64,000 bases of DNA from Desulfatibacillum aliphaticivorans DSM 15576. GTDB lineage: Bacteria > Desulfobacterota > Desulfobacteria > Desulfobacterales > Desulfatibacillaceae. Of the stretch, positions 8,359 to 16,004 are shown one piece after another. How positions within the stretch are numbered: the stretch's first letter is position 1; every line of letters begins with the position of its first letter. The translations under genes and the position numbers were made by a program. The stretch spans positions 423,708 through 487,707 of the forward strand of contig NZ_AUCT01000001.1 in the NCBI RefSeq assembly GCF_000429905.1. The letters run 5' to 3'. Under the pieces are notes generated by a model. That model had not been told where the DNA came from. It searched no databases and was given only the letters and a program-made list of their open reading frames with translations.

Positions 8359-9414
8359 TTATCCCTTGCCCAAACGTTCCGAAACAGCGTCGCCGGGGCT
8401 GGTCCAGCCGTTGGTTTCCACGCTGCGGTATATGGCGTGCACCAGGCTGACTGTCTTAGCCGCGGAAGCAGGCGAGATGGGCGGCTCCGGATTGCCGGCC
8501 GCCAAACGGTCCACGATGTCCTGCATGAGGGGGCCGTGGGACAGGCCGTATCCGGTGGGCACGTCCTGGGAATATTTTTCGGGAACCGCGTCGTCTTCGG
8601 GATCTTTTTCCACAAAGGTCCATGTATCGATGCGGTTCAACGCGATGCCGCCTATGACCGCCATGCCTTTTTCGCCCACCACGGAAATGGAGGCCTCAAA
8701 GTCTTCGGGCCTGGCCGCGGTGGTGGCTTCGATGACGCCCATGGCGCCGCTTTCCAACTGCACCACGGCCGTGGTGGTGTCTTCGGCTTCCAGCTTGTTC
8801 AGGGCGTTTGCCTGAGCCGCGCAGATTTTGGCCACCGGGCCGCAAATCCATTCCAGGGCGTCCACATGGTGGATGGCCTGCTGGTTGATCACGCCGCCGT
8901 CCATTTTCCAGGTGCCGTGCCAGCCGTCTTCATAATAGTCCTGGTAGCGGCACCAGCGCAGGCGGATGGTTGCCAGCACAATTTTGCCGAAGCGCCCGGA
9001 GTCCACAGTCTCCTTGAGCTTGACAACGGCGGGATTCAGGCGGTTCTGGAACACCGGCGCGTACATCACGCCTTTTTCCCTGGCCAGGGCTTCCATTTCC
9101 AAAACCTCGCCGGGCAGCATGGCCGGGGGTTTTTCCACGATCACGTGCTTGCCCGCCATGATGGCCTGCCTGGTGTGCTCGGTGTGGTTTCCCGACTCGG
9201 TGCAGACCAGGACCGCGTCCACGTCCGGGGAAGACAGGATGTCATCGTACGAATCCACGACTTTGGAGCCCATGAGGGCGGCCATTTTTTCTGCCCGTTC
9301 CGGGACAAGGTCGCAAATCATGACAGCCTTTGCGTTTTTCAACTCTTTCGCGAAAACCTCTGCGTACCGGCCTGCAACAACGCGGCCTGCGCCAACTATT
9401 CCCACCCGCAACAT
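8359..9414 (-). CDS. Gfo/Idh/MocA family NAD(P)-dependent oxidoreductase
   Basis: A 351-residue two-domain dehydrogenase. The N-terminal Rossmann loop is GIVGAGRVV (5-13) and the conserved EKPP (94-97) follows VIV. The C-terminal alpha/beta domain has GGVINQQAIHHVDALEW, with the family His pair. Members oxidise or reduce hydroxyl groups on sugars, inositols or sugar nucleotides, often yielding 3-keto sugars. Here it lies at the upstream end of the cluster next to the AroE-like gene, so it may act on the same cyclic intermediate or on a sugar nucleotide. Confidence 0.87.
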   Translation of the reverse strand: MLRVGIVGAGRVVAGRYAEVFAKELKNAKAVMICDLVPERAEKMAALMGSKVVDSYDDILSSPDVDAVLVCTESGNHTEHTRQAIMAGKHVIVEKPPAMLPGEVLEMEALAREKGVMYAPVFQNRLNPAVVKLKETVDSGRFGKIVLATIRLRWCRYQDYYEDGWHGTWKMDGGVINQQAIHHVDALEWICGPVAKICAAQANALNKLEAEDTTTAVVQLESGAMGVIEATTAARPEDFEASISVVGEKGMAVIGGIALNRIDTWTFVEKDPEDDAVPEKYSQDVPTGYGLSHGPLMQDIVDRLAAGNPEPPISPASAAKTVSLVHAIYRSVETNGWTSPGDAVSERLGKG

Positions 9415-9471
9415 AGCATTTTCTCCTGAAAGTCCGGTTTATTCCATGTGCGCCCGGTTAAGGAGCGGCGT

Positions 9472-11178
9472 TTATGCCTCTGAAAGATCGTAAACATGAT
9501 CCGCTTTTTTGATGGTAGACAGCCTGTGAGCAATGACGACAAGGGTTCTGCGTCCAGCCAGATCCTCCATGGCGGCGGTGATCTCCGCCTCGGTTTCCTT
9601 GTCCAGGGCGCTGGTGGCCTCGTCAAAAATGAAGAGCTCCGGGTTGCGGATAATCACCCGTGCGATGACCACGCGCTGCCTCTGCCCACCGGAGAGCTTG
9701 GCGCCTTTATCGCCCACCACAGTGTCGTAGCCATTGGGCATGGCGGCTATAAAATCGTGAATCCTGGCTGTGCGGGCGGCCTGGATCATTTCATCCTCGG
9801 TAGCATCGGGCCTGCCCGCCAAAATGTTCCCACGGATGCTGGCGTTGAATATCACCGGCTCCTGCCCCACATACCCCACTTTTTCCCGCCATGATTTCAA
9901 GGAATAGTCCGTGAGGCTCTTACCGTCAACCGTAATCCTGCCCTTTACGGGATGATACAGCCCCAAAAGCAGATCGGCGATGGTGGACTTTCCGATCCCG
10001 GAAGGACCGATGATGGCGATCATTTTATTGGCCGGAATTTCCATGGAAAAATTCTGCAGCACGGGCTTGCCCGCCCGATAGGAAAAATCCACGTTTTCCA
10101 GTTTGATTCCCTGGGTAAGATTTTGAAAAGCCCGCCCCTCTTCCAACTCCTCCATGTCCTGGGGCTGGTGGATGACCTCGTGAATGAGCATCATCCCGGG
10201 TATGGCGGAAACGAACTTCATCCGCTGGGCCAAAACAAAAGACACGCAACTGAACATTTTTTGTCCGGCGATGACGAAAAAGCCCATCTTGGCCAGCAGG
10301 CCTGCGGCGTTGGCCCCGCCCAGGTATTGGACGTAAAAGATTACCGAAACCACACAGGTGACCACCAGGACTTCGATCAGGTTTTCGGGCATGTGGTTCA
10401 TGATGGAAAACTTCGTAAAAATCTTCCGGGATGCCACAAGCTGGGTTTTCAGCAACGCGCGATAATAGCCCTCCATGCCCAGGGCTTTGACTTCCTTGAT
10501 GGAGCCAAGGGCTTCCACGCCGATGAAGGCGGCTTCCTGGTCGATCCGGAGCCGCATTTTGCCGAATCGGAGGGAATACGCGTAAAGCACCTTATTGATC
10601 AGCCCAAATGCGGTAAGGGCCGCCGCGCTCATGATCAGGGTGACTTTCCAGTCCACCTTGAGCAAGACAGCGGCTATAGCCAGGCCCAGGATCAGCTTGG
10701 CGACAAGGTTAATTAATATAATAAAGGATTTGGCTACCCGAAGAGGCTCCGTGACGGCATTTTGCAGTAAAATGCCCTGTTTGGTTTCCAACACCTGGGC
10801 GTAATCCTGCCGTAAATACCGAAACAGGAGTTTGGCGGACCAGATCTCGCGCAGCTTAAAGGTAAAATGGGCGTTCATGCCGCGAAGCGCGGCGGCCAAT
10901 GCATTTTTCAGCCAAAAGGCGATCAATAAAAAAAACAAGGGGACCGAGGCCCGGTACTGTTCGGGAAAGGGTGCGGCCAATGTATCGAAAAAGCTCAGGA
11001 ATCCGCTTTGGGGCGCCTCGGGGGTCATCAGGTGGGAAAGCACGGGAAGAACCATGCCCAAACCCAAGGCCTCGGTGAAGGCCGCCAGGACCATCACCAC
11101 CAGGATGAACACGCCCATTTTGCGGTATCCGGTGGTCAGGTCTCTGATGACCGTGAATGTATTTTTCTTTTTTTTCAT
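9472..11178 (-). CDS. ABC exporter, fused membrane and ATPase domains (PglK/MsbA-like flippase)
   Basis: A 568-residue half-transporter. About six transmembrane helices occupy residues 20-320. The nucleotide-binding domain has Walker A GPSGIGKST near 392, signature LSGGQRQRV near 493, Walker B LFIFDEATSALD near 516 and H-loop VVIAHRLST near 549. The N-terminus (FTEALGLGMVLPVLSHL) resembles PglK, the flippase of lipid-linked oligosaccharides. The first gene of the sugar cluster in transcription order, it is the obvious candidate to flip the cluster's lipid-linked glycan across the inner membrane. A lipid or peptide exporter role cannot be excluded. Confidence 0.88.
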   Translation of the reverse strand: MKKKKNTFTVIRDLTTGYRKMGVFILVVMVLAAFTEALGLGMVLPVLSHLMTPEAPQSGFLSFFDTLAAPFPEQYRASVPLFFLLIAFWLKNALAAALRGMNAHFTFKLREIWSAKLLFRYLRQDYAQVLETKQGILLQNAVTEPLRVAKSFIILINLVAKLILGLAIAAVLLKVDWKVTLIMSAAALTAFGLINKVLYAYSLRFGKMRLRIDQEAAFIGVEALGSIKEVKALGMEGYYRALLKTQLVASRKIFTKFSIMNHMPENLIEVLVVTCVVSVIFYVQYLGGANAAGLLAKMGFFVIAGQKMFSCVSFVLAQRMKFVSAIPGMMLIHEVIHQPQDMEELEEGRAFQNLTQGIKLENVDFSYRAGKPVLQNFSMEIPANKMIAIIGPSGIGKSTIADLLLGLYHPVKGRITVDGKSLTDYSLKSWREKVGYVGQEPVIFNASIRGNILAGRPDATEDEMIQAARTARIHDFIAAMPNGYDTVVGDKGAKLSGGQRQRVVIARVIIRNPELFIFDEATSALDKETEAEITAAMEDLAGRRTLVVIAHRLSTIKKADHVYDLSEA

Positions 11179-11327
11179 AGGCTTTTGGGTATGGCCCTCG
11201 CTTAGTGTTCATTTTTTGAACACAGGAAGATTGCTCACATAACCGCTGGGAAGTCAAGGGAAAAAATCAAGCGGGCTTGGGGGCGACACCTTTGAAAAAG
11301 AGCCCGATTTATTTGAAAAACGTTGAG

Positions 11328-12065
11328 TTAATGATAGGTCGGTTTGTCGTCGTCCTTGCCCTTGCCGCCATCCAGGACGGTGAAGCGCTTTTTCAGGCGT
11401 TTCATTTTCCAGGCGAAGTATTGGGACTTGATCCACAGGATGGGGGAGACCCCCTGGCCGAATTTAAAGTACAGGTAACCGGCGGCCATGCCTCCCAGGT
11501 GGTAGGCGCCTGCGGGGTTGGACTTGGCCAGAAAAAGCACGGCGGTGACGATAATGGTCGCATAGCTCATGTACTTGGCTTTGATGGGCAGGACGAACAT
11601 GAGCAGGATAGTCGCTTCGGGGTTTAAAAATCCGAAAACCACCACCATGGCCAGGATGCTGGGCGACATGCCCATAAAGGGTGGGGAAAAGGCCTGAACA
11701 TTGGCCAGAAGCAGGCCGCAAACCAGCCCGCCTGCTGCGGAGATGTAGAAGAAAGCCAGGAATCTTTGCGGGCCGAAATATTGCTCCACGTGGTTGGAAA
11801 AAAAGAAGAACACCAGGCAGGTGAGCAAAAAGCCGATGGGGCTGTATGGGTTGTGCACAAAGGGATGGGTGAAGATCTGCCACCAATCGAAAAGCCCGCT
11901 CCCTATGGGATAGACGGCCAGGCGGCTGACTATGCCCAGGTTGAGCCAGTGGGTTGCTGCCAGTTCCAGGACGTAGATCACCGCGTATGCGATGAGCATC
12001 TTCTTACCCAGGGAGGTGAGTCCCGGACCGAAGTTCATGGAGGCGTACTGTGGATTACTCGGCAT
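11328..12065 (-). CDS. Rhomboid-family membrane protein with a variant serine motif
   Basis: A 245-residue polytopic protein with about six hydrophobic segments. WQIFTHPFVHN (62-72) matches the conserved Trp-Arg/Gln...Thr...His region of rhomboids. Ser134 lies in GMSPS, where active rhomboids have GASG or GxSG, and His189 lies in AYHLGG, matching the catalytic His of helix six. The dyad is therefore present but the residue after Ser is Pro rather than Gly. The C-terminal tail (KRFTVLDGGKGKDDDK) is charged and cytoplasmic. It stands alone between the chemoreceptor and the sugar cluster. An intramembrane protease is plausible; an inactive relative is possible. Confidence 0.78.
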   Translation of the reverse strand: MPSNPQYASMNFGPGLTSLGKKMLIAYAVIYVLELAATHWLNLGIVSRLAVYPIGSGLFDWWQIFTHPFVHNPYSPIGFLLTCLVFFFFSNHVEQYFGPQRFLAFFYISAAGGLVCGLLLANVQAFSPPFMGMSPSILAMVVVFGFLNPEATILLMFVLPIKAKYMSYATIIVTAVLFLAKSNPAGAYHLGGMAAGYLYFKFGQGVSPILWIKSQYFAWKMKRLKKRFTVLDGGKGKDDDKPTYH

Positions 12066-12125
12066 GACAAATCAAATCCATTTGTATTTTTGCGCTGTGA
12101 AATTGTTCTGCGCGCTGGGATGCTT

Positions 12126-13664
12126 TTAGTCCACCTTGAATCTGCCTGCAAGATCCTTGAGACTTTGCCCAAGAGACTGCAACTGGGCGGTGGCGTCCTC
12201 CAGTTGAACCGCGCCTTCCGTATTCTGCTCGCTGGCGATTCTAATGCTTTCCATGGCCTGGGTCAACTGGTCAAAGCCTACTATCTGCTGCTGGTTGGAC
12301 GCAGCGATCTGGGCGGCGGACTTGGCCGAGTTTTCCACGCTTTGGGCAAGCACGGAAATGGCCTCGCCGGAACGGCTGGCCAGCTTGACGCCGGTTTCCA
12401 CGGCCTTGGAGCCCCGCTCCATGGCCATGACTGCGGCGCTGGTGGAAGTCTGGATATCGTTGAGGATGGCCTTAACCTGGGACGTGGCCTGCCTGGACTG
12501 GTCTGACAGGGATTTGACTTCCTGCGCCACAACGCCGAAGCCTTTGCCGTATTCCCCGGCCTTGGAGGCCTCGATGGAGGCGTTGACGGACAGCAGGTTG
12601 GATTCGTTGGCGATTTCGTTGACCGCTTCGATGATCTCTCCGATGTTTTGGGAGTGTTCGCTCAGCTTGACAATGCTTTCGGCAATGTATTCCATTTCGT
12701 CCTTGATGCGCTGCATGCCTTCCACGGCTTCTCTGGTGGCTGCCTCGCCTTCTTCGGAAATCTGGGCGGAGTCCTCGGCCTGCCGGGCGACCAGTTCGGC
12801 TTTTTCATGAGCCAGCATGCTGGTTTGCTTGACTTCTTCGGCCGTGGTGGAAACCTGGCTCATGGTGGAGGAGTTTTCCGTGGCGCTGGCCGAAAGCTCG
12901 GACGCCGTGGCGGAAATCTGGCTGGTGGAGGTTGCCAGGATGTCGGCGTTCTCCTTGATTTTGCTCACCAAATGCTGAATTTTCTCCACAAAAACATTAT
13001 AGCTGGCGGCAAGCTGGGCGATTTCGTCCTGGCCCGTGACTTCGATCCGGGCCGTAAGATCTCCTTCCCCCTCAGCTATGTTTTTCAACACAGAGGCGAC
13101 TTTCCTGAGAGGCTTTCCCACCACCCTGCCTATGGAAAAATTCAGCGCCACAAAAAAAGTCAGAGCAAGCCCCAGAAGCATTCCTAACATGCCGGCCATG
13201 GTGCTGTGGACCCGGCCCTTGATGTATTCCTGGGTGATGTAGGCCCGGACCCTGCCGACCACCTTGCCGTCTTTCTTTATTTCAGCTTCCCTTTGGTAGC
13301 ATTCCTGGGTGATCACATCGACGGAGGAAACCTCTTCGTACTCGCCGTTCCCCAAAGTCCTGACGCCTGTATACAACGTCCGGAATTTACCGTCCTTTTC
13401 CCCCAGTTCGACGACCACGGCATGGATGCGTTTGTCTACGGTTTCCGCACCCGTGATCTCCAGGATCAACGCCTTGTTTTTGGTCGCCGCGGCGGTTGAC
13501 AGGCTTTCGGCGAGACGCAGTTTGGTGCTTTCCCCCAATTCCGTGAGGTAGCTTCTGACCTGGCTGTCGACGAATGAATAAGTAACACGAGCATACAGCA
13601 GCATGACCACGGTGATGACGATAAGAAAAACCAGGCTGATTTTGGCGCGAATAGTCCAACGCAT
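12126..13664 (-). CDS. Methyl-accepting chemotaxis protein
   Basis: A 512-residue transmembrane chemoreceptor. TM1 spans about residues 9-30, a small periplasmic domain follows to about 150, TM2 is about 155-180, then a HAMP domain (LRKVASVLKNIAEGEGDLTARIEV) and a long coiled-coil signalling domain. The hairpin tip that binds CheA/CheW is NEIANESNLLSVNASIEASKAGEYGKGFGVVAQEVKSL in substance, a variant with SVNASIEAS instead of ALNAAIEAA. No che genes are nearby. The gene has a long leader with a terminator-like hairpin (see 13703-13762). Confidence 0.92.
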   Translation of the reverse strand: MRWTIRAKISLVFLIVITVVMLLYARVTYSFVDSQVRSYLTELGESTKLRLAESLSTAAATKNKALILEITGAETVDKRIHAVVVELGEKDGKFRTLYTGVRTLGNGEYEEVSSVDVITQECYQREAEIKKDGKVVGRVRAYITQEYIKGRVHSTMAGMLGMLLGLALTFFVALNFSIGRVVGKPLRKVASVLKNIAEGEGDLTARIEVTGQDEIAQLAASYNVFVEKIQHLVSKIKENADILATSTSQISATASELSASATENSSTMSQVSTTAEEVKQTSMLAHEKAELVARQAEDSAQISEEGEAATREAVEGMQRIKDEMEYIAESIVKLSEHSQNIGEIIEAVNEIANESNLLSVNASIEASKAGEYGKGFGVVAQEVKSLSDQSRQATSQVKAILNDIQTSTSAAVMAMERGSKAVETGVKLASRSGEAISVLAQSVENSAKSAAQIAASNQQQIVGFDQLTQAMESIRIASEQNTEGAVQLEDATAQLQSLGQSLKDLAGRFKVD

Positions 13665-13702
13665 TGTTATTATTTGCCCTTTCAGGATTATGTATGAAAA
13701 TT

Positions 13703-13762
13703 AAAAAAACGCAACACGGGACGGGAAGAACTGCATTCTCCCGACGCTCTTCCGGCGTTGCG
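13703..13762 (-). promoter_or_regulatory. Terminator-like hairpin in the leader of the chemoreceptor gene
   Basis: On the minus strand an outer stem CGCAAC/GTTGCG (13762-13757 with 13715-13710) encloses an inner stem CGGGAGAA/TTCTTCCCG and is followed directly by seven T (13709-13703). This is the form of an intrinsic terminator, but it lies about 40 bases upstream of the chemoreceptor start, after a leader of roughly 120 bases. Such an arrangement suggests attenuation or a riboswitch expression platform. No known aptamer was recognised. The rest of the 13665-14013 gap holds a candidate promoter and the yedF terminator. Confidence 0.45.
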
Positions 13763-13834
13763 CTCTTGCGAACCCTAACACCCAAAAAAGTCCTGAAACT
13801 TTCCCTCCTCCCCATTTAGGCCGTCAACCAAAAA

Positions 13835-13863
13835 AGATTAACACAGTGCTTTCTTTTTGGCAA
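13835..13863 (-). promoter_or_regulatory. Candidate sigma70-type promoter for the chemoreceptor gene
   Basis: On the minus strand TTGCCA (13863-13858), a 17-base spacer and TAATCT (13840-13835) with a TG extension just upstream of the -10. Transcription from it would give a leader of about 165 bases that contains the hairpin at 13703-13762. The -10 is weak, so this is tentative. Confidence 0.35.
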
Positions 13864-13928
13864 TTTTTTTCACTAAGGAGATAAGGGCTTTATTTATATC
13901 ATGATTTTGATGATTTACACACAAAACA

Positions 13929-13981
13929 AGGCGAAAAACAAAAAAACGCCTTGTGAAACAGGGCGCGTTTCGCAAGGCGTT
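13929..13981 (-). terminator. Intrinsic terminator after yedF
   Basis: A 15-base-pair stem (AACGCCTTGTGAAAC at 13945-13959 against GTTTCGCAAGGCGTT at 13967-13981, one G-U pair) with a seven-base loop. On the minus strand it is followed by TTTTTTTGTTTTT. It begins 33 bases after the yedF stop codon. Confidence 0.88.
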
Positions 13982-14013
13982 ATTATGATTGACGGGAATG
14001 AGGGTAAAAGGAA

Positions 14014-14625
14014 TCAGACTTTGATCACCTTGTCCGCCAACTGCATGGACGTGACAATGTCCAGCATGTTGGTGGTTTCGCCCACCTGTTTTTGCTCCAG
14101 AATTCCGAAATGATCCAGGCAGGTGCCGCAAACCAGCACGCTTACGCCGGCTTGTTCCAGGTCCAGTATATGGGGCAAAACCTGGGAGCCTTCAATGGCC
14201 ATCTTCACCCCGCTGTTCACCAGGACCAGACGCCACAACTCCGGCCCCATCTCCTTTAAGGTGGCGATGTAGTTCATCATGAGCTTTTCGCCCAGGACGT
14301 CGTCGCCCCGGCCCATGCAATCGGAGGCGGCAAGCACCATGATTTTCTTGTGGGCGCCCGGAATGTCGCAGGCCAGATAATCGGGCTCGGGCCCCGGTTC
14401 CGGAGGCTCGCCCGTGGAGGAGGCGCTGATGGTGAATACCCCGCCGCTTTCTGTCACGGCGGACTCATACCCCTGGCTTTTCAGAAAACGGGTGACATTT
14501 TCCTTGGCGGCGCCGTTATCCACCAAAACCTTGATGGTCTCCGGCCGGCCGTCTTCAACGGCTTTTTTCGTTTGTAATACAGGCGCGGGACAGGCCAATC
14601 CTTTGGCGTCTATTTCTATGGTCAT
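14014..14625 (-). CDS. yedF: YedF-like sulfurtransferase/selenium metabolism protein (TusA plus DsrE-like)
   Basis: A 203-residue two-domain protein. The N-terminal TusA/SirA domain has the persulfide-carrier motif ACPAP with Cys12 and the CPxP signature. A Gly/Pro/Glu-rich linker (GEPPEPGPEPD) leads to a C-terminal DsrE-like domain with VCGTCLDHFG, whose two Cys could form a second sulfur- or selenium-handling site. Members of this family co-occur with selenium metabolism genes in anaerobes, but the exact reaction is not established. It has a strong AGGAGG ribosome site, its own promoter candidate at 14664-14692 and a strong terminator, so it is probably monocistronic. Confidence 0.9.
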   Translation of the reverse strand: MTIEIDAKGLACPAPVLQTKKAVEDGRPETIKVLVDNGAAKENVTRFLKSQGYESAVTESGGVFTISASSTGEPPEPGPEPDYLACDIPGAHKKIMVLAASDCMGRGDDVLGEKLMMNYIATLKEMGPELWRLVLVNSGVKMAIEGSQVLPHILDLEQAGVSVLVCGTCLDHFGILEQKQVGETTNMLDIVTSMQLADKVIKV

Positions 14626-14663
14626 GAAAACCTCCTAAAACCTCGTGGTTATAATCATGGGAG

Positions 14664-14692
14664 ATTAACGCCGAATCCCGGCCCTGTGTCAA
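14664..14692 (-). promoter_or_regulatory. Candidate promoter of yedF
   Basis: On the minus strand a perfect TTGACA (14692-14687), a 17-base spacer and GTTAAT (14669-14664). It lies about 40 bases upstream of the start codon. Confidence 0.5.
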
Positions 14693-14723
14693 ATTGAAAA
14701 TATCGGACAAATTCAAGATGAAA

Positions 14724-14740
14724 CATAGACAAATTCTATG
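14724..14740. promoter_or_regulatory. Inverted repeat upstream of the yedF promoter
   Basis: CATAGA-CAAAT-TCTATG, a perfect six-base inverted repeat with a five-base spacer, centred about 40 bases upstream of the TTGACA box. It has the size and place of a regulator site; no protein can be assigned. Confidence 0.3.
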
Positions 14741-14901
14741 CGTATTTCTCAAATGAGGGTCAAGTCCATGTTTGACCTTTGAGCCCTGGCAAGGCCGGAT
14801 TTTATGAAAGGGATCAGGCGGCTTTTTGTTGGGCTTCGCAGGCAGGAATTCGATCAACGCCGTTCGTCCGCCCATCTTCCCAAATTTTTGAATTCTTTCT
14901 A

Positions 14902-14936
14902 GGCCGCGCCTTTTGTCGCTGGCGCGGTTTTTTTCT
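14902..14936 (+). terminator. Plus-strand terminator-like hairpin with no plus-strand gene upstream
   Basis: Stem CCGCGCC (14904-14910) and GGCGCGG (14921-14927) followed by TTTTTTTCTCTTT on the plus strand. The flanking genes both read minus, so it does not end a recognised gene. It could end an unannotated small RNA starting in 14640-14880, or simply be a bidirectional hairpin after rsmG, although the minus side lacks a T tract. Nothing else is seen in the 14626-14961 gap. Confidence 0.5.
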
Positions 14937-14961
14937 CTTTTCGGGTTGTTTGCCTTGATTT

Positions 14962-15633
14962 TCAGGAAAAAATAACCAGGCTGCGTTTGGCTTTTTCGAT
15001 GGGCAGGGAGTATTCCGCCACCCTGGCTTTCAGGGGCGGGTCGTTCAGACAGGATTGATCCAGTTCCTCAAGTTCCTGGGCGCCTTTGGGGCCTTTCATG
15101 GCGATGATTTGTCCTTTGGGCGCCAGCATGGGACGGGCCCAGCTCAAGATGGCCGAAAGATCGGACAGGGCCCGGCATACCACGGCGTCAAAAAGAAGGC
15201 CTTTATCCCCCTCTGTTTTCCAGTTTTCGGCACGGATATTGTATATCTTCACGTTGGAGAGTCCCAGTTCCAGGGCTGCGTGCCTTTGAAAATTGGCTTT
15301 TTTCCGGATGGTTTCAATGGACGTCAGTTGGAGGTCCGGCCTGAAGATGGCCAGCACCAGTCCGGGAAATCCGGCGCCCGATCCGATATCGGCGACTTTT
15401 GCGCCTTCAGGAATGTAGGGAATAAGCGCCAGGGAATCGGCAAAATGCTTGACGGCCATGTCCCGCGGGTCCCTGATGGAGCTCAGGTTCACCCGGTTGT
15501 TGGCTTGGGCCAAAAGGCGGGCGAAGGCGGCGCATTTTTCCAGGGCGTTTTCATCCGGGGCCTGGCCCAGGGCTTTGGCGCCTTGGGAAAGCAGGTCCTT
15601 CCATTGGGAGTCTCCGGGTTTGATGAGCGTCAT
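14962..15633 (-). CDS. rsmG: 16S rRNA (guanine527-N7)-methyltransferase
   Basis: A 223-residue GidB family enzyme that methylates N7 of G527 in 16S rRNA using SAM. NRVNLSSIRDP and the SAM loop VADIGSGAGFPGL (about 83-95) are hallmarks of the family; VVCRALSDL follows as expected. The start at 15633 overlaps the stop of the upstream Smr gene by ATGA, so the pair is coupled. Confidence 0.93.
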   Translation of the reverse strand: MTLIKPGDSQWKDLLSQGAKALGQAPDENALEKCAAFARLLAQANNRVNLSSIRDPRDMAVKHFADSLALIPYIPEGAKVADIGSGAGFPGLVLAIFRPDLQLTSIETIRKKANFQRHAALELGLSNVKIYNIRAENWKTEGDKGLLFDAVVCRALSDLSAILSWARPMLAPKGQIIAMKGPKGAQELEELDQSCLNDPPLKARVAEYSLPIEKAKRSLVIFS

Positions 15634-15902
15634 TTTTTTGTCTCCAGCTCCACCACGGTGGCGCCCCATCCCCCGGATTGAGGCGGCGCAATGCCAAACG
15701 AGCGCACCATGGGATTTTTTGACAAACAGGAATGAACGCTTTTGGCCAGGACTCCGGTTCCTTTGCCATGGATGATCCGGACGGAGAAGATACCGGCTTT
15801 GCGGCATTCCTCCAGGTAATCCTTAAGCAGGCCGGAGACCTCGCCGGGACGAAAGGTATGCAGGTCCAACTCATCGGTAATAGGGATTATAACAGGTTCC
15901 AT
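15630..15902 (-). CDS. Small MutS-related (Smr) domain protein
   Basis: A 90-residue stand-alone Smr domain. LDLHTF (12-17) and the nucleic-acid-binding loop IHGKGTG (44-50) are the two signature motifs; the C-terminus GWGATVVEL is also typical. Stand-alone Smr proteins are thought to bind or cleave nucleic acid, and several act in RNA quality control. Coupling to rsmG by a four-base overlap is consistent with an RNA- or ribosome-related role. Confidence 0.87.
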   Translation of the reverse strand: MEPVIIPITDELDLHTFRPGEVSGLLKDYLEECRKAGIFSVRIIHGKGTGVLAKSVHSCLSKNPMVRSFGIAPPQSGGWGATVVELETKK

Positions 15903-16004
15903 ATGCCAACAGCGCTTTGGGTTTAAGGTTTACAGGAATTTTCCTTTCATAACCGGGGGCGTTTGGCAAGGGGTAATACACATAGAGCAAGGATAGTCGA
16001 AAGC

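Noticed and set aside
14555..14875. Small minus-strand frame over the yedF leader
   Set aside because: Overlaps the yedF start and promoter in another frame; composition is not protein-like.
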